From: Chitinophaga pinensis
GTDB taxonomy: Bacteria; Bacteroidota; Bacteroidia; Flavobacteriales_D; Crocinitomicaceae
Direction of reading: 5' to 3'
NCBI GenBank assembly: GCA_945868555.1
Contig: CAMBMC010000031.1
Span: 1-14,499, forward strand
DNA length: 14,499 bases
This document shows positions 1 to 6,754 of the stretch, one piece after another. A program made the position numbers and the translations under genes. How positions within the stretch are numbered: position 1 is the stretch's first letter; each line of letters begins with the position of its first letter. The notes under the pieces were generated by a model that made no database searches, had not been told where the DNA came from, and saw only the letters and a list, made by a program, of their open reading frames with translations.

Positions 1-11
1 GAAAACGCTAA

Positions 12-386
12 TTATTTAGTTGCTTTTTTCTTATTCGCAACTGTCTTTCTTCTACCTTTTCTCGTACGAGAATTGTTTTTGGTGCGTTGACCCCTCAATG
101 GAAGACCTGATCTGTGACGAATTCCACGCTGACATCCGATATCCATCAATCGCTTGATGTTCAATTGGATTTCAGAACGTAACTGACCTTCGGTCTTTAC
201 TTCGTTCACTGAATTACGGATAGCTGCAAGCTGATCATCGTTCCATTCTTGAACTTTGACGCTTTCATCGATTCCGTTGTCTTTAAGGATTTTTTGAGCT
301 CTACTTCTTCCGATTCCGAAGATGTATGTCAAACCAATCACCCCTCTTTTGTTTTTTGGTAGATCTATACCTGCAATACGTGCCAT
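12..386 (-). CDS. rpsM: 30S ribosomal protein S13
   Basis: This is S13 (124 aa), a protein of the 30S head that contacts 16S rRNA, the P-site tRNA and L5 across the subunit bridge. It opens with the conserved MARIAGIDLP. A helix-hairpin-helix-like stretch lies around residues 19-34 (FGIGRSRA), and the family's C-terminal signature spans about 88-111 (RHRSGLPLRGQRTK). The tail is very basic and reaches towards the tRNA. The length matches the usual 118-126 aa. It follows rpmJ by 12 nt and is the last complete gene in the window. Only 11 bases remain beyond its TAA stop, so rpsK, expected next in the alpha operon, is not visible. The ATG start is well supported because it encodes the invariant family N-terminus. 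Confidence 0.98.
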   Translation of the reverse strand: MARIAGIDLPKNKRGVIGLTYIFGIGRSRAQKILKDNGIDESVKVQEWNDDQLAAIRNSVNEVKTEGQLRSEIQLNIKRLMDIGCQRGIRHRSGLPLRGQRTKNNSRTRKGRRKTVANKKKATK

Positions 387-398
387 ACTTAATACTTA

Positions 399-515
399 TT
401 ACCCTTGTCTTTGTTTGAGTTTCGGATTTTTCTTGTTAATCACATAAACCCGTCCTTTTCTTTTCACGATCTTGCAATCTGCAGTTCGTTTTTTCACTGA
501 TGCTCTTACTTTCAT
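399..515 (-). CDS. rpmJ: 50S ribosomal protein L36, zinc-independent form
   Basis: This is L36, the smallest 50S protein. It translates to 38 aa beginning MKVRASVKKR and ending NPKLKQRQG, both hallmarks of the family, and stops with TAA. Ordinary zinc-binding L36 carries a CxxC...C...H ribbon. Here only one cysteine (Cys14) remains and the other ligand positions are occupied by Arg/Thr, Asn and Leu, so it cannot form the usual zinc site. Many Bacteroidota carry this C-minus version. The gene lies 26 nt after infA and 12 nt before rpsM, the normal alpha-operon position. Length and both termini are complete, so this is not a fragment. Confidence 0.96.
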   Translation of the reverse strand: MKVRASVKKRTADCKIVKRKGRVYVINKKNPKLKQRQG

Positions 516-541
516 CTCTTTACATTTTTACAGGATTTCTC

Positions 542-760
542 CTATTTGTATCTAAAAGTTATTCTTCCCTTAGTTAAATCATATGGTGACATTTCCACTT
601 TCACACGGTCGCCAGGTAAAATCTTGATGTAAAACATCCGCATCTTTCCCGAAATATGTGCTGTAATGACATGCCCATTTTCCAATTCTACTCGAAACAT
701 TGCATTCGAAAGTGCTTCGATGATTGTTCCGTCTTGTTCGATTGATGATTGCTTCGCCAT
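542..760 (-). CDS. infA: Translation initiation factor IF-1
   Basis: IF-1 (72 aa) binds the 30S A site and cooperates with IF-2 and IF-3 during initiation. It is a single S1-type OB-fold covering nearly the whole protein. Diagnostic segments are IEQDGTIIEAL near the start, FRVELENGHVITAHISGKMR in the middle and the ITFRYK end. Length and both termini fit bacterial IF-1 exactly. The gene starts only 2 nt after the secY stop, which suggests translational coupling with secY. In many bacteria adk and/or map lie between these two genes; both are absent here. The stop is TAG. Confidence 0.98.
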   Translation of the reverse strand: MAKQSSIEQDGTIIEALSNAMFRVELENGHVITAHISGKMRMFYIKILPGDRVKVEMSPYDLTKGRITFRYK

Positions 761-762
761 GG

Positions 763-2127
763 TTAGAATCCTGATAATTCGTTATCTGTTCTTCTACCCC
801 TAACGCGAGTACCTTCCATTAACCCATCCATGTGACGGTTCAATAAGTAAGACTCGATTTGCTGCAATGTATCCAGTACAACACCTACCATGATCAAAAG
901 TGACGTTCCACCGAAGAACATAGCAAACGCATCGTTCACTCCGGCCAGTTTTGCCAGTGAAGGCAATATGGCGATGGCTGCCAAGAATAAAGAACCTGGG
1001 AAGGTAATACGCGATACCAAGGTATCGATGTATTCTGCCGTTTCTTCTCCTGGACGAACACCTGGAATAAATCCGCCGCTGCGTTTCAAATCATCAGCAA
1101 TTTTCCGTGGATTGATCATAATCGCCGTGTAGAAATACGTAAACACGATAATCAACAAAGCAAGCAAAACATTGTACGTTATTCCATAAGGATCACCCAA
1201 TGTGCGTTCAATGAACGAGCTTCCTTTAGTAGGATCACCTGCAAAAAGCATTACAGGGATTGTCATGATTGCTTGAGCAAAGATGATTGGCATTACACCA
1301 CTTGCATTCACCTTAATCGGTAAATAGCTTCGAGCGCCTTGCTCATCAACTGCTCTTGTACCAACAACTCGCTTCGCTGTGTTGAGCGGAATTTTCCGCA
1401 CTCCTTGAACGATTAGAATTGTTGCGAGCACTACAGCCATGAATAGAATGACTTCCAAAAGGATTTTCAACAAATTCCCTTCAGCGTTTGCCTTTCCATA
1501 TTCCGCGAGGAATGCTTCAGGAAGACGCGCTAGGATACCCACTGTAATCAACAATGAAATACCATTTCCGATACCTTTATCTGTAATTCGTTCTCCGAGC
1601 CATACTGCAAACATAGAACCTGCGATGAGGACTAAGATTGCGCGTGTCCACCAGAACGCATCGGCATCCATAGGCATTGCCGAAACACCCTCCCATACTT
1701 TACCTTGTACATACAGGGTAACGTAGCTTGGTGCTTGCAGTGCACAAATGATGATCGTAAGTACTCGCGTATAGTTATTGATACGTTTCCTACCCGATTC
1801 TCCTTCATTTTGCATTTTCTGAACGGCAGGTACTGCCATTCCGAGAAGTTGCATAATGATTGAAGCACTAATGTACGGCATGATCCCAAGGGCCATCACC
1901 GACACATTAGAAAAACCACCTCCCGAAAAGAGAGACAGTAGATTTTCAATCATATTGCCTTCACCTGGATTTGAACGGGTCTTTTCCAAAACCGTATAAT
2001 CAATACCAGGCAACACAATGAAAGAACCGATTCGATAAACAAGAATGAGTCCAAGAGTCAATAAGATTCTCTTTCTCAACTCCTCTACCTTCCAGATGTT
2101 TTTGATGTTCTGTATAAATCGCTTCAT
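763..2127 (-). CDS. secY: Preprotein translocase subunit SecY
   Basis: SecY (454 aa) is the ten-helix pore of the SecYEG translocon in the inner membrane and accepts substrates from SecA or the ribosome. TM1 lies about residues 21-39. The first SecY signature (GIMPYISASIIMQLL, 81-95) forms TM2 with its plug neighbourhood, and the second signature (WLGERITDKGIGNGIS, 176-191) forms TM4 and the adjacent loop. The cytoplasmic loop GVRPGEETAEYI (356-367) carries the conserved Arg358 needed for SecA and ribosome contact. Further hydrophobic segments at about 221-241, 276-296, 317-338, 376-396 and 400-421 complete the usual topology. It is the only membrane protein in the cluster. Its stop is 2 nt before infA and its start is 25 nt after rplO, with a candidate promoter element in that gap. 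Confidence 0.98.
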   Translation of the reverse strand: MKRFIQNIKNIWKVEELRKRILLTLGLILVYRIGSFIVLPGIDYTVLEKTRSNPGEGNMIENLLSLFSGGGFSNVSVMALGIMPYISASIIMQLLGMAVPAVQKMQNEGESGRKRINNYTRVLTIIICALQAPSYVTLYVQGKVWEGVSAMPMDADAFWWTRAILVLIAGSMFAVWLGERITDKGIGNGISLLITVGILARLPEAFLAEYGKANAEGNLLKILLEVILFMAVVLATILIVQGVRKIPLNTAKRVVGTRAVDEQGARSYLPIKVNASGVMPIIFAQAIMTIPVMLFAGDPTKGSSFIERTLGDPYGITYNVLLALLIIVFTYFYTAIMINPRKIADDLKRSGGFIPGVRPGEETAEYIDTLVSRITFPGSLFLAAIAILPSLAKLAGVNDAFAMFFGGTSLLIMVGVVLDTLQQIESYLLNRHMDGLMEGTRVRGRRTDNELSGF

Positions 2128-2143
2128 TTTAAAAAAATGTTGG

Positions 2144-2168
2144 CAAAGTTAATTAGATTTCTGAACAA
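2144..2168 (-). promoter_or_regulatory. Candidate internal promoter before secY
   Basis: The minus strand of the rplO-secY gap contains TAACTTTG (2151-2144), a full match to the Bacteroidota -7 box TAnnTTTG. A TTG lies upstream at 2168-2166, inside the end of rplO, but the spacing is 14 bases, shorter than the usual 17-23. Transcription from it would start roughly 5-15 nt before the secY ATG. The match could be chance in A/T-rich DNA, so this is tentative. If real, it would give secY, infA and the alpha genes some expression independent of the main promoter. Confidence 0.3.
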
Positions 2169-2599
2169 TTCCCGCCTTGACCTTCGATCATTGCTTTTGC
2201 GGAACCAGAAAACTTGTGTGCATGGATAGTAACCTTTGCTTTCAATTCGCCACGACCCAAAATTTTCACCAATTCATTGCGTGAAACTAGGCCATTGTCG
2301 CGAAGAACTTCTAGTGTAATATCCGTCAGATTTTTCTTTTCAACAAGTGATTGAATAATATCAAGGTTGATACCTTTATATTCAACACGGTTGATATTTT
2401 TAAATCCAAACTTTGGAACACGACGTTGAAGTGGCATCTGACCACCTTCGAAACCAATCTTTTTACTGTAACCAGATCGTGATTTCGCTCCTTTGTGCCC
2501 GCGTGTAGAGGTTCCACCATGACCAGATCCCTGACCACGTGCGATCCTTTTATCACTCTTAACAGAGCCTTCCGCAGGAGTTAAATTATGTAAGTTCAT
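2153..2599 (-). CDS. rplO: 50S ribosomal protein L15
   Basis: L15 (148 aa) is a late-assembling 50S protein that threads a long extended N-terminus into 23S rRNA. It shows the expected MNLHNLTPAEGSVK start, followed by a Gly/Arg/Lys-rich extension at about 20-45 (RGQGSGHGGT, TRGHKGAKSR) and the GFEGGQMPLQRRVPKFGF block at 49-66. The globular domain covers the second half and ends in the VTIHAHKFSGSAKAMIEGQGG region. Length is typical for the family. It is 20 nt downstream of rpmD and 25 nt upstream of secY, the standard spc order. Confidence 0.98.
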   Translation of the reverse strand: MNLHNLTPAEGSVKSDKRIARGQGSGHGGTSTRGHKGAKSRSGYSKKIGFEGGQMPLQRRVPKFGFKNINRVEYKGINLDIIQSLVEKKNLTDITLEVLRDNGLVSRNELVKILGRGELKAKVTIHAHKFSGSAKAMIEGQGGNCSEI

Positions 2600-2619
2600 T
2601 TCAATTCGATTTTAACGTT

Positions 2620-2796
2620 TTACCCTACAACCTCTACGAGATGTTGTACTTTCTTCACCATTCCCAGGATCTGCGGAGTTGCCTCTTTCTCGATCACTTG
2701 ATTCAATTTTCTGAATCCAAGCGCTTTGATCGTAGCTTTTTGCACAGCGGGACGTTTAATAGCGCTTCTTACTTGCTTGATTTTAATTATAGCCAT
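2620..2796 (-). CDS. rpmD: 50S ribosomal protein L30
   Basis: This short gene encodes L30 (58 aa), a compact ferredoxin-like-fold protein of the 50S subunit. The translation begins MAIIKIKQVRSAIKR, contains the typical KALGFRKLNQV segment at about 25-34 and ends HLVEVVG before a TAA. Size matches bacterial L30 (about 58-60 aa). A second ATG directly upstream (2799-2797) would add one Met; the inner ATG is preferred because the family normally starts MAxIKIxQ. The gene lies between rpsE (11 nt) and rplO (20 nt), exactly where L30 sits in spc operons. Confidence 0.95.
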   Translation of the reverse strand: MAIIKIKQVRSAIKRPAVQKATIKALGFRKLNQVIEKEATPQILGMVKKVQHLVEVVG

Positions 2797-2807
2797 CATT
2801 CACTCTA

Positions 2808-3323
2808 TTAACCGTTAAACACCTTATCCAATGAAATTCCTCGTTGTTTCGCAACGGCAACAGCATCTCTCATTCGAGAAAGTGCGTCGATGGTTGCTTT
2901 CACAACGTTGTGCGGGTTCGAAGAACCTTGAGATTTCGCTAGTACATTGTGTACACCAACGCTTTCAAGCACTGCGCGCATCGCACCACCGGCGATTACA
3001 CCTGTACCATCCGTTGCTGGCTTCAACAAAACCTCTGCACCACCGAACTTCCCTTTTTGAGTGTGAGGAACGGTTCCTTTATGGATTGGAACTTTGATTA
3101 AGTTTTTCTTCGCGTCGTCGATTCCTTTTGTAATCGCTTCCGTCACTTCTTTTGCTTTACCTAGACCATGACCAACGATTCCGTGCTCATCTCCAACCAC
3201 AACGATTGCAGAGAAGCTGAACCCGCGTCCACCTTTCGTTACTTTTGTAACACGGTTTATGGCCACGAGTTTGTCTTTCAACTCTATATCCGAAGATTTT
3301 ACTCTATTTACTTGTGCTGCCAT
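2808..3323 (-). CDS. rpsE: 30S ribosomal protein S5
   Basis: S5 (171 aa) sits at the mRNA entry side of the 30S subunit and contributes to decoding fidelity and mRNA unwinding. The N-terminal double-stranded-RNA-binding-like domain runs about 15-80 with the signature loop RVTKVTKGGRGFSFSA (24-39), where spectinomycin-resistance changes occur in other bacteria; no obvious disruption is seen. VVVGDEHGIVGHGLGKAKEV follows. The C-terminal domain, about 85-165, holds GTGVIAGGAMRAVLE and NPHNVVKATIDAL. The gene is separated from rplR by only 3 nt, implying coupled translation. Confidence 0.98.
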   Translation of the reverse strand: MAAQVNRVKSSDIELKDKLVAINRVTKVTKGGRGFSFSAIVVVGDEHGIVGHGLGKAKEVTEAITKGIDDAKKNLIKVPIHKGTVPHTQKGKFGGAEVLLKPATDGTGVIAGGAMRAVLESVGVHNVLAKSQGSSNPHNVVKATIDALSRMRDAVAVAKQRGISLDKVFNG

Positions 3324-3326
3324 TTC

Positions 3327-3680
3327 TTAAAATTTAAGTCCACCTTCTCGTGCTGAGTCGGCCAACGATTTAACTCTACCGTGGTACAAATATCCGTTGC
3401 GATCAAACACAATGGTCTCGATTCCAGCTTTTAATGCTTTTTCAGCTACTTCTTTACCCACTACCGCAGCTTGGATGCTTTTGCTTCCACTTTCTGCAGC
3501 TTTATTTTTGTAAGAACCAGCTGATGCTAGCGTTACTCCGTTCACATCATCGATCAACTGAGCGTAGATCTGTTTGTTACTGCGGAATACCGACAAGCGA
3601 GGCACTTTTGAAGTACCAGAAATTTTCTTTCTGATTCTTCGTTTAATTTTTGCTCTTCTGTTTAATTTACTGAATGCCAT
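3327..3680 (-). CDS. rplR: 50S ribosomal protein L18
   Basis: L18 (117 aa) binds 5S rRNA together with L5 and L25-type proteins and delivers it to the central protuberance. The Arg/Lys-rich N-terminus (KLNRRAKIKRRIRKKI) is followed by the conserved RLSVFRSNKQIYAQLIDD (29-46) and a C-terminal block with FDRNGYLYHGRVKSLADSAREGGL, the 5S-binding signature. Length equals the bacterial norm. It lies 12 nt after rplF and 3 nt before rpsE, as in other spc operons. Confidence 0.98.
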   Translation of the reverse strand: MAFSKLNRRAKIKRRIRKKISGTSKVPRLSVFRSNKQIYAQLIDDVNGVTLASAGSYKNKAAESGSKSIQAAVVGKEVAEKALKAGIETIVFDRNGYLYHGRVKSLADSAREGGLKF

Positions 3681-3692
3681 AACTATTAAGAA

Positions 3693-4247
3693 TTATTTTT
3701 TACCTGCAGATTTACCAGCTTTTCTTCTGATCTCTTCTCCTACGAAACGAATACCTTTTCCTTTGTACGGTTCAGGTTTACGAAGGGAACGAATTTTGGC
3801 AGCGACCTGGCCCAAGAGTTGTTTGTCGAACGATTCCAACTTCACAACAGGTGCCTTACCCTTAAGGGTTTCTGCAGATACCATAATTTCTTTTGGGAGT
3901 TCAATAATAATCGCGTGAGAGTAACCCAATGCTAACTCCAATTGCTGACCAACAGCAGCAGCACGGTAACCTACACCGATAATTTCTAACTCCTTCTTGT
4001 ACCCTTCTGAAACGCCTTCTACCATATTTCGAACAAGTGCACGGTATAAACCATGTTTTGCTCTATGGGATGGGGCATCTGATTCGCGGCTGAAAGTGAT
4101 TACAGTCCCTTCAATGTGCATTGTTACTCCTTCGCTAAACTCTTGAGACAATTCACCTTTAGGTCCTTTTACGGTAACAACGTTACCGGTCACCTTTACA
4201 TCTACACCACTCGGGATGTTAACTGGGGATTTACCTATCCTTGACAT
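3693..4247 (-). CDS. rplF: 50S ribosomal protein L6
   Basis: L6 (184 aa) lies near the factor-binding site of the 50S subunit, next to the sarcin-ricin loop. It has the tandem-repeat architecture of the family: an N-terminal domain, about 1-80 (SRIGKSPVNIPSGV, VTVKGPKGEL), and a C-terminal domain, about 83-175, with LEIIGVGYRAA. The family signature at 158-180 (PEPYKGKGIRF, EEIRRKAGKS) is intact. Gaps are 17 nt to rpsH and 12 nt to rplR. Confidence 0.98.
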   Translation of the reverse strand: MSRIGKSPVNIPSGVDVKVTGNVVTVKGPKGELSQEFSEGVTMHIEGTVITFSRESDAPSHRAKHGLYRALVRNMVEGVSEGYKKELEIIGVGYRAAAVGQQLELALGYSHAIIIELPKEIMVSAETLKGKAPVVKLESFDKQLLGQVAAKIRSLRKPEPYKGKGIRFVGEEIRRKAGKSAGKK

Positions 4248-4264
4248 TTCAAATTTACTTAAGA

Positions 4265-4663
4265 TTAATACACGTAGCAGAGAACTTCTCCACCTACGTT
4301 TTGTTTTCTTGCTTCTTTATCCGTAATTACACCTTTAGAAGTAGAAACGATTGCGATACCTAGACCGTTCAATACGCGTGGCATTTCTGCTGAACCGCTG
4401 TACTTTCGAAGCCCTGGACGAGAAGCTCTTTCGAGTTTCGTGATTGCCGGAACCTTTGTTGAATGGTTGTACTTCAAAGCGATCTTAATGATGCCTTGTT
4501 TGTCGTCTTCTTCAAATTTATAATTCGTGATGTACCCTTGATCAAACAAGATTTGCGTCATAGCGCATTTTGTGTTTGAGCTTGGAATTTCTACCATTTT
4601 CAACCCAGCCGAACTTGCGTTACGGATGCGGGTTAGAAAATCTGCAATTGGATCAGTATTCAT
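4265..4663 (-). CDS. rpsH: 30S ribosomal protein S8
   Basis: S8 (132 aa) is a primary 16S rRNA-binding protein of the central domain; in E. coli it also represses the spc operon by binding near the L5 start. The start MNTDPIADFLTRIRNA and the C-terminal signature STSKGVITDKEAR...GGEVLCYVY (107-132) are both present, and length is normal. It lies 18 nt after rpsN and 17 nt before rplF. Whether it autoregulates here cannot be judged from the sequence: no clear copy of its rRNA target was recognised around rplX-rplE. Confidence 0.98.
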   Translation of the reverse strand: MNTDPIADFLTRIRNASSAGLKMVEIPSSNTKCAMTQILFDQGYITNYKFEEDDKQGIIKIALKYNHSTKVPAITKLERASRPGLRKYSGSAEMPRVLNGLGIAIVSTSKGVITDKEARKQNVGGEVLCYVY

Positions 4664-4681
4664 AATTTTCTTTAATATTCG

Positions 4682-4996
4682 TTACCAACTTGCTTTTTTC
4701 ACTCCTGGGATTTTTCCAGAAAGTGCCATTTCACGGAAAGTCACCCTTGATATTCCGAATTTACGCATGTACCCACGCGGACGGCCTGTCAACCCGCAGC
4801 GATTGTGCAAACGGACTTTAGATGAGTTAGCCGGCATTTTTTGGAGTGCCATCATAGCATCCCATTTAGCTGCCTGAACTTCATCAGAAGTTGAAGTTGA
4901 TTTAAGGACCTTCGTCAGCTCCTCACGCTTTTTCGCATAACGGGCAACCAACTTTTCTCTCTTGCGCTCACGCGCTTTCATTGATTCTTTAGCCAT
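4682..4996 (-). CDS. rpsN: 30S ribosomal protein S14, long zinc-free form
   Basis: S14 (104 aa) is a 30S head protein. It begins MAKESMKARERKRE and ends IPGVKKASW, both family hallmarks. The core carries RLHNRCGLTGRPRGYMRKFG (63-82) with a single cysteine (Cys67), so the four-cysteine zinc knuckle of the short S14 type is missing. The segment between about 30 and 60 (LKSTSTSDEVQAAKWDAM) is present as in the roughly 101-aa E. coli type; some Flavobacteriia have a shorter version of about 89 aa. It is 5 nt after rplE and 18 nt before rpsH. Confidence 0.97.
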   Translation of the reverse strand: MAKESMKARERKREKLVARYAKKREELTKVLKSTSTSDEVQAAKWDAMMALQKMPANSSKVRLHNRCGLTGRPRGYMRKFGISRVTFREMALSGKIPGVKKASW

Positions 4997-5001
4997 TTCT
5001 T

Positions 5002-5553
5002 TTATTTTTTAATGAATGGGAATCCGAATGCGTCAAGAAGTGCTTTAGCTTCTTCATCGCTTTCTGCTGATGTCACAAACGAGATGTCCATTCCAAGAAT
5101 GCGGTTTACCTTGTCAATATCAATTTCCGGGAAAATGATGTGTTCTTTAACACCGAGGTTGAAGTTGCCACGTCCATCAAATCCTTTTGGATTGATTCCA
5201 CGGAAATCTCGTGTTCTCGGCAATGCTACAGCGAGCAAACGGTCAAGAAAATCATACATTTTATCTCCACGAAGCGTCACTTTCGTTCCAATAGGCATTC
5301 CTTTTCTCAATTTGAAATTGGAAATATCCTTTTTAGAAATCGTTGTGATTGCTTTTTGTCCGGCGATTTTTGATAAATCAGCAACCGCACTTTCGATTAG
5401 TTTTTTGTCGGCAACGGCATCTCCCATTCCCTGGCTCAAAACAATCTTTTGTAGTTTAGGCACACGCATAACGGTCTTGTACCCGAACTTTTCAGTCATT
5501 GTCGGAATGATTTCCGCACTGTACTTTTCTTTAAGTCTTGGTGAATAACTCAT
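5002..5553 (-). CDS. rplE: 50S ribosomal protein L5
   Basis: L5 (183 aa) binds 5S rRNA, forms part of the central protuberance and makes the B1b bridge with S13. Recognisable blocks are FGYKTVMRVPKLQKIVLSQG (23-42), KLRKGMPIGTKVTLRG (81-96), LPRTRDFRGINPKGFDGRGN (111-130) and the IDIDKVNRILGMDISFVTSA region. Length is normal. Its ATG shares one base with the TAA stop of rplX (TAATG), and an AGGAG lies 8 nt before the ATG inside the last rplX codons. Translational coupling to rplX is therefore likely. Confidence 0.98.
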   Translation of the reverse strand: MSYSPRLKEKYSAEIIPTMTEKFGYKTVMRVPKLQKIVLSQGMGDAVADKKLIESAVADLSKIAGQKAITTISKKDISNFKLRKGMPIGTKVTLRGDKMYDFLDRLLAVALPRTRDFRGINPKGFDGRGNFNLGVKEHIIFPEIDIDKVNRILGMDISFVTSAESDEEAKALLDAFGFPFIKK

Positions 5554-5870
5554 TATTTGATCTCCTCTCCTGTCTTTTTAGAATAACGAACTAATTTTCC
5601 TTTCGCATCGGGCTTACGTCCAGTACGTGATGCTGTTCCATTGGAAACAACCATTAAGTTAGAAGTATGAATTGTTCCTTCTTTCTCAATGATTCCACCT
5701 TGTGGATCAGCAGCACTTGGTTTCGAGTGCTTCTTTACGAGGTTCACGCCTCCTACTGTGGCGCGCGACTTTTTGCGATCGATCAGAAGGATTTGTCCTT
5801 CTTGACCTTTTGATTCACCGCTAATAACCTTCACGGTGTCGCCAATTTTAATGTGTAATTTCTGTTGCAT
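5553..5870 (-). CDS. rplX: 50S ribosomal protein L24
   Basis: L24 (105 aa) is an early assembly initiator of the 50S subunit, located at the tunnel exit. A KOW motif occupies about 8-35 (IGDTVKVISGESKGQEGQIL), followed by VGGVNLVKKHSKP and the conserved GGIIEKEGTIHTSNL. The C-terminus has the expected RYSKKTGEEIK. The ATG is preceded by GAAGGA with a 4-nt spacer, one of the few Shine-Dalgarno-like leaders in the window. It follows rplN by 15 nt and overlaps rplE by one base. Confidence 0.98.
   Translation of the reverse strand: MQQKLHIKIGDTVKVISGESKGQEGQILLIDRKKSRATVGGVNLVKKHSKPSAADPQGGIIEKEGTIHTSNLMVVSNGTASRTGRKPDAKGKLVRYSKKTGEEIK
5562..5566 (-). promoter_or_regulatory. Shine-Dalgarno-like site for rplE
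   Basis: AGGAG on the minus strand lies 8 nt before the rplE ATG, inside the Gly-Glu-Glu codons near the end of rplX. It stands out because nearly all other starts in this block lack such a motif. It may support re-initiation at the TAATG overlap, or it may simply reflect the coding sequence of the L24 tail. Confidence 0.4.
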
Positions 5871-5885
5871 GACGTCCTTCTTTTT

Positions 5886-6254
5886 TTAAAGTACTTCGGG
5901 AGCAAGTGAAACAATCTTCATGTAGTTATTCTCACGAAGTTCACGCGCTACGGGTCCGAAAATACGGGTTCCACGCATTTCACCAGCCTGATTAAGGATC
6001 ACACATGCGTTATCATCGAAACGGATGTAAGAACCATCAGGACGACGGACTTCTTTTCTTGTTCTAACTACGACAGCCTTGGCTACCGAACCTTTTTTGA
6101 CGGCACCAGCGGGCATTGCGCTCTTGACAGCAACTACGATTTTATCGCCAACGGATGCATAGCGGCGTCTAGTTCCTCCGAGTACACGGATTACCAGCAC
6201 CTCTTTTGCTCCAGAGTTGTCTGCTACTGCAAGTCTTGATTCTGTTTGTATCAT
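5886..6254 (-). CDS. rplN: 50S ribosomal protein L14
   Basis: L14 (122 aa) lies at the subunit interface, contacts L19 and helix 44 of 16S rRNA, and is the binding site of the silencing factor RsfS. It shows the invariant start MIQTESRLAVADNSGAKEV, the central GDKIVVAVKSAMP and VVVRTRKEVRRPDGSYIRFD, and the ending IVSLAPEVL. Length is exactly that of most bacterial L14 proteins. It lies 9 nt after rpsQ and 15 nt before rplX and marks the conventional first gene of the spc segment, with no separate promoter visible. Confidence 0.99.
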   Translation of the reverse strand: MIQTESRLAVADNSGAKEVLVIRVLGGTRRRYASVGDKIVVAVKSAMPAGAVKKGSVAKAVVVRTRKEVRRPDGSYIRFDDNACVILNQAGEMRGTRIFGPVARELRENNYMKIVSLAPEVL

Positions 6255-6263
6255 TACTAAAAG

Positions 6264-6521
6264 TTATTTAGCTCGTTCAACAATTTCAACTAGTCTCCAG
6301 TTCTTTGATTTACTCAACGGTCGAGTTTCCATGATCTTTACAGTATCACCGAGGTTACAATCGTTGTTCTCATCATGAGCTACAAACTTGGTTGTTTTCT
6401 TTACGAACTTTCCATACTTCGGGTGTTTAACCTTACGTTCTACAGCAACCACAATAGATTTCTGCATTTTATCGCTGGTAACAACTCCGATTCGTTCTTT
6501 TCTTAAATTACGCTTTTCCAT
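6264..6521 (-). CDS. rpsQ: 30S ribosomal protein S17
   Basis: S17 (85 aa) is a primary 16S rRNA-binding protein with an OB-fold. It contains RKERIGVVTSDKMQKSIVVA near the N-terminus, VKHPKYGKFVKKTTKF in the middle and GDTVKIMETRPLSKSKNWRL, the family signature, towards the end. Length is normal. It lies 32 nt after rpmC, the largest intergenic gap in the block, and 9 nt before rplN. The gap holds only A/T-rich sequence and no hairpin or promoter that I can recognise. Confidence 0.98.
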   Translation of the reverse strand: MEKRNLRKERIGVVTSDKMQKSIVVAVERKVKHPKYGKFVKKTTKFVAHDENNDCNLGDTVKIMETRPLSKSKNWRLVEIVERAK

Positions 6522-6553
6522 TTCAAGCTAATTTCGTTTTTTTAAACAAGCAA

Positions 6554-6748
6554 CTAAGCCTGTGCTTCACGTTTGGTCAATTCAGTTTTCAATCGAGCCA
6601 CCGTTCTTCTAACCTTACGGATTTGGATCGGATTTTCCATCGGAGCTACTCCATGTGTCAGTTTCATTTTCGTCAACTGAGTAGAGACATCTGCGATTCG
6701 GCTATTCAGGTCTTCCACTGAAAGTTTTGTGATTTCTTGCTGCTTCAT
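6554..6748 (-). CDS. rpmC: 50S ribosomal protein L29
   Basis: L29 (64 aa) is an all-helical protein at the tunnel exit, beside L23, where signal recognition particle and trigger factor dock. It has the typical start MKQQEITKLSVEDLNSRI, then the helix TQLTKMKLTHGVAPMENPIQ with the family's LK..H...PMENP element, and finally IRKVRRTVARLKTEL. Length fits. It is 6 nt downstream of rplP and 32 nt upstream of rpsQ. Confidence 0.97.
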   Translation of the reverse strand: MKQQEITKLSVEDLNSRIADVSTQLTKMKLTHGVAPMENPIQIRKVRRTVARLKTELTKREAQA

Positions 6749-6754
6749 TTTCGT

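Noticed and set aside
4250..4257. TAAATTTG, a match to the -7 promoter box, before rplF
   Set aside because: It lies 2-3 nt before the rplF ATG, has no TTG at a suitable distance upstream, and such matches are expected by chance in A/T-rich gaps.
5012..5548. A 178-codon open frame on the plus strand across rplE
   Set aside because: It lies wholly antisense to a clearly conserved L5 gene, has no recognisable protein features and mirrors the codon structure of the real gene.
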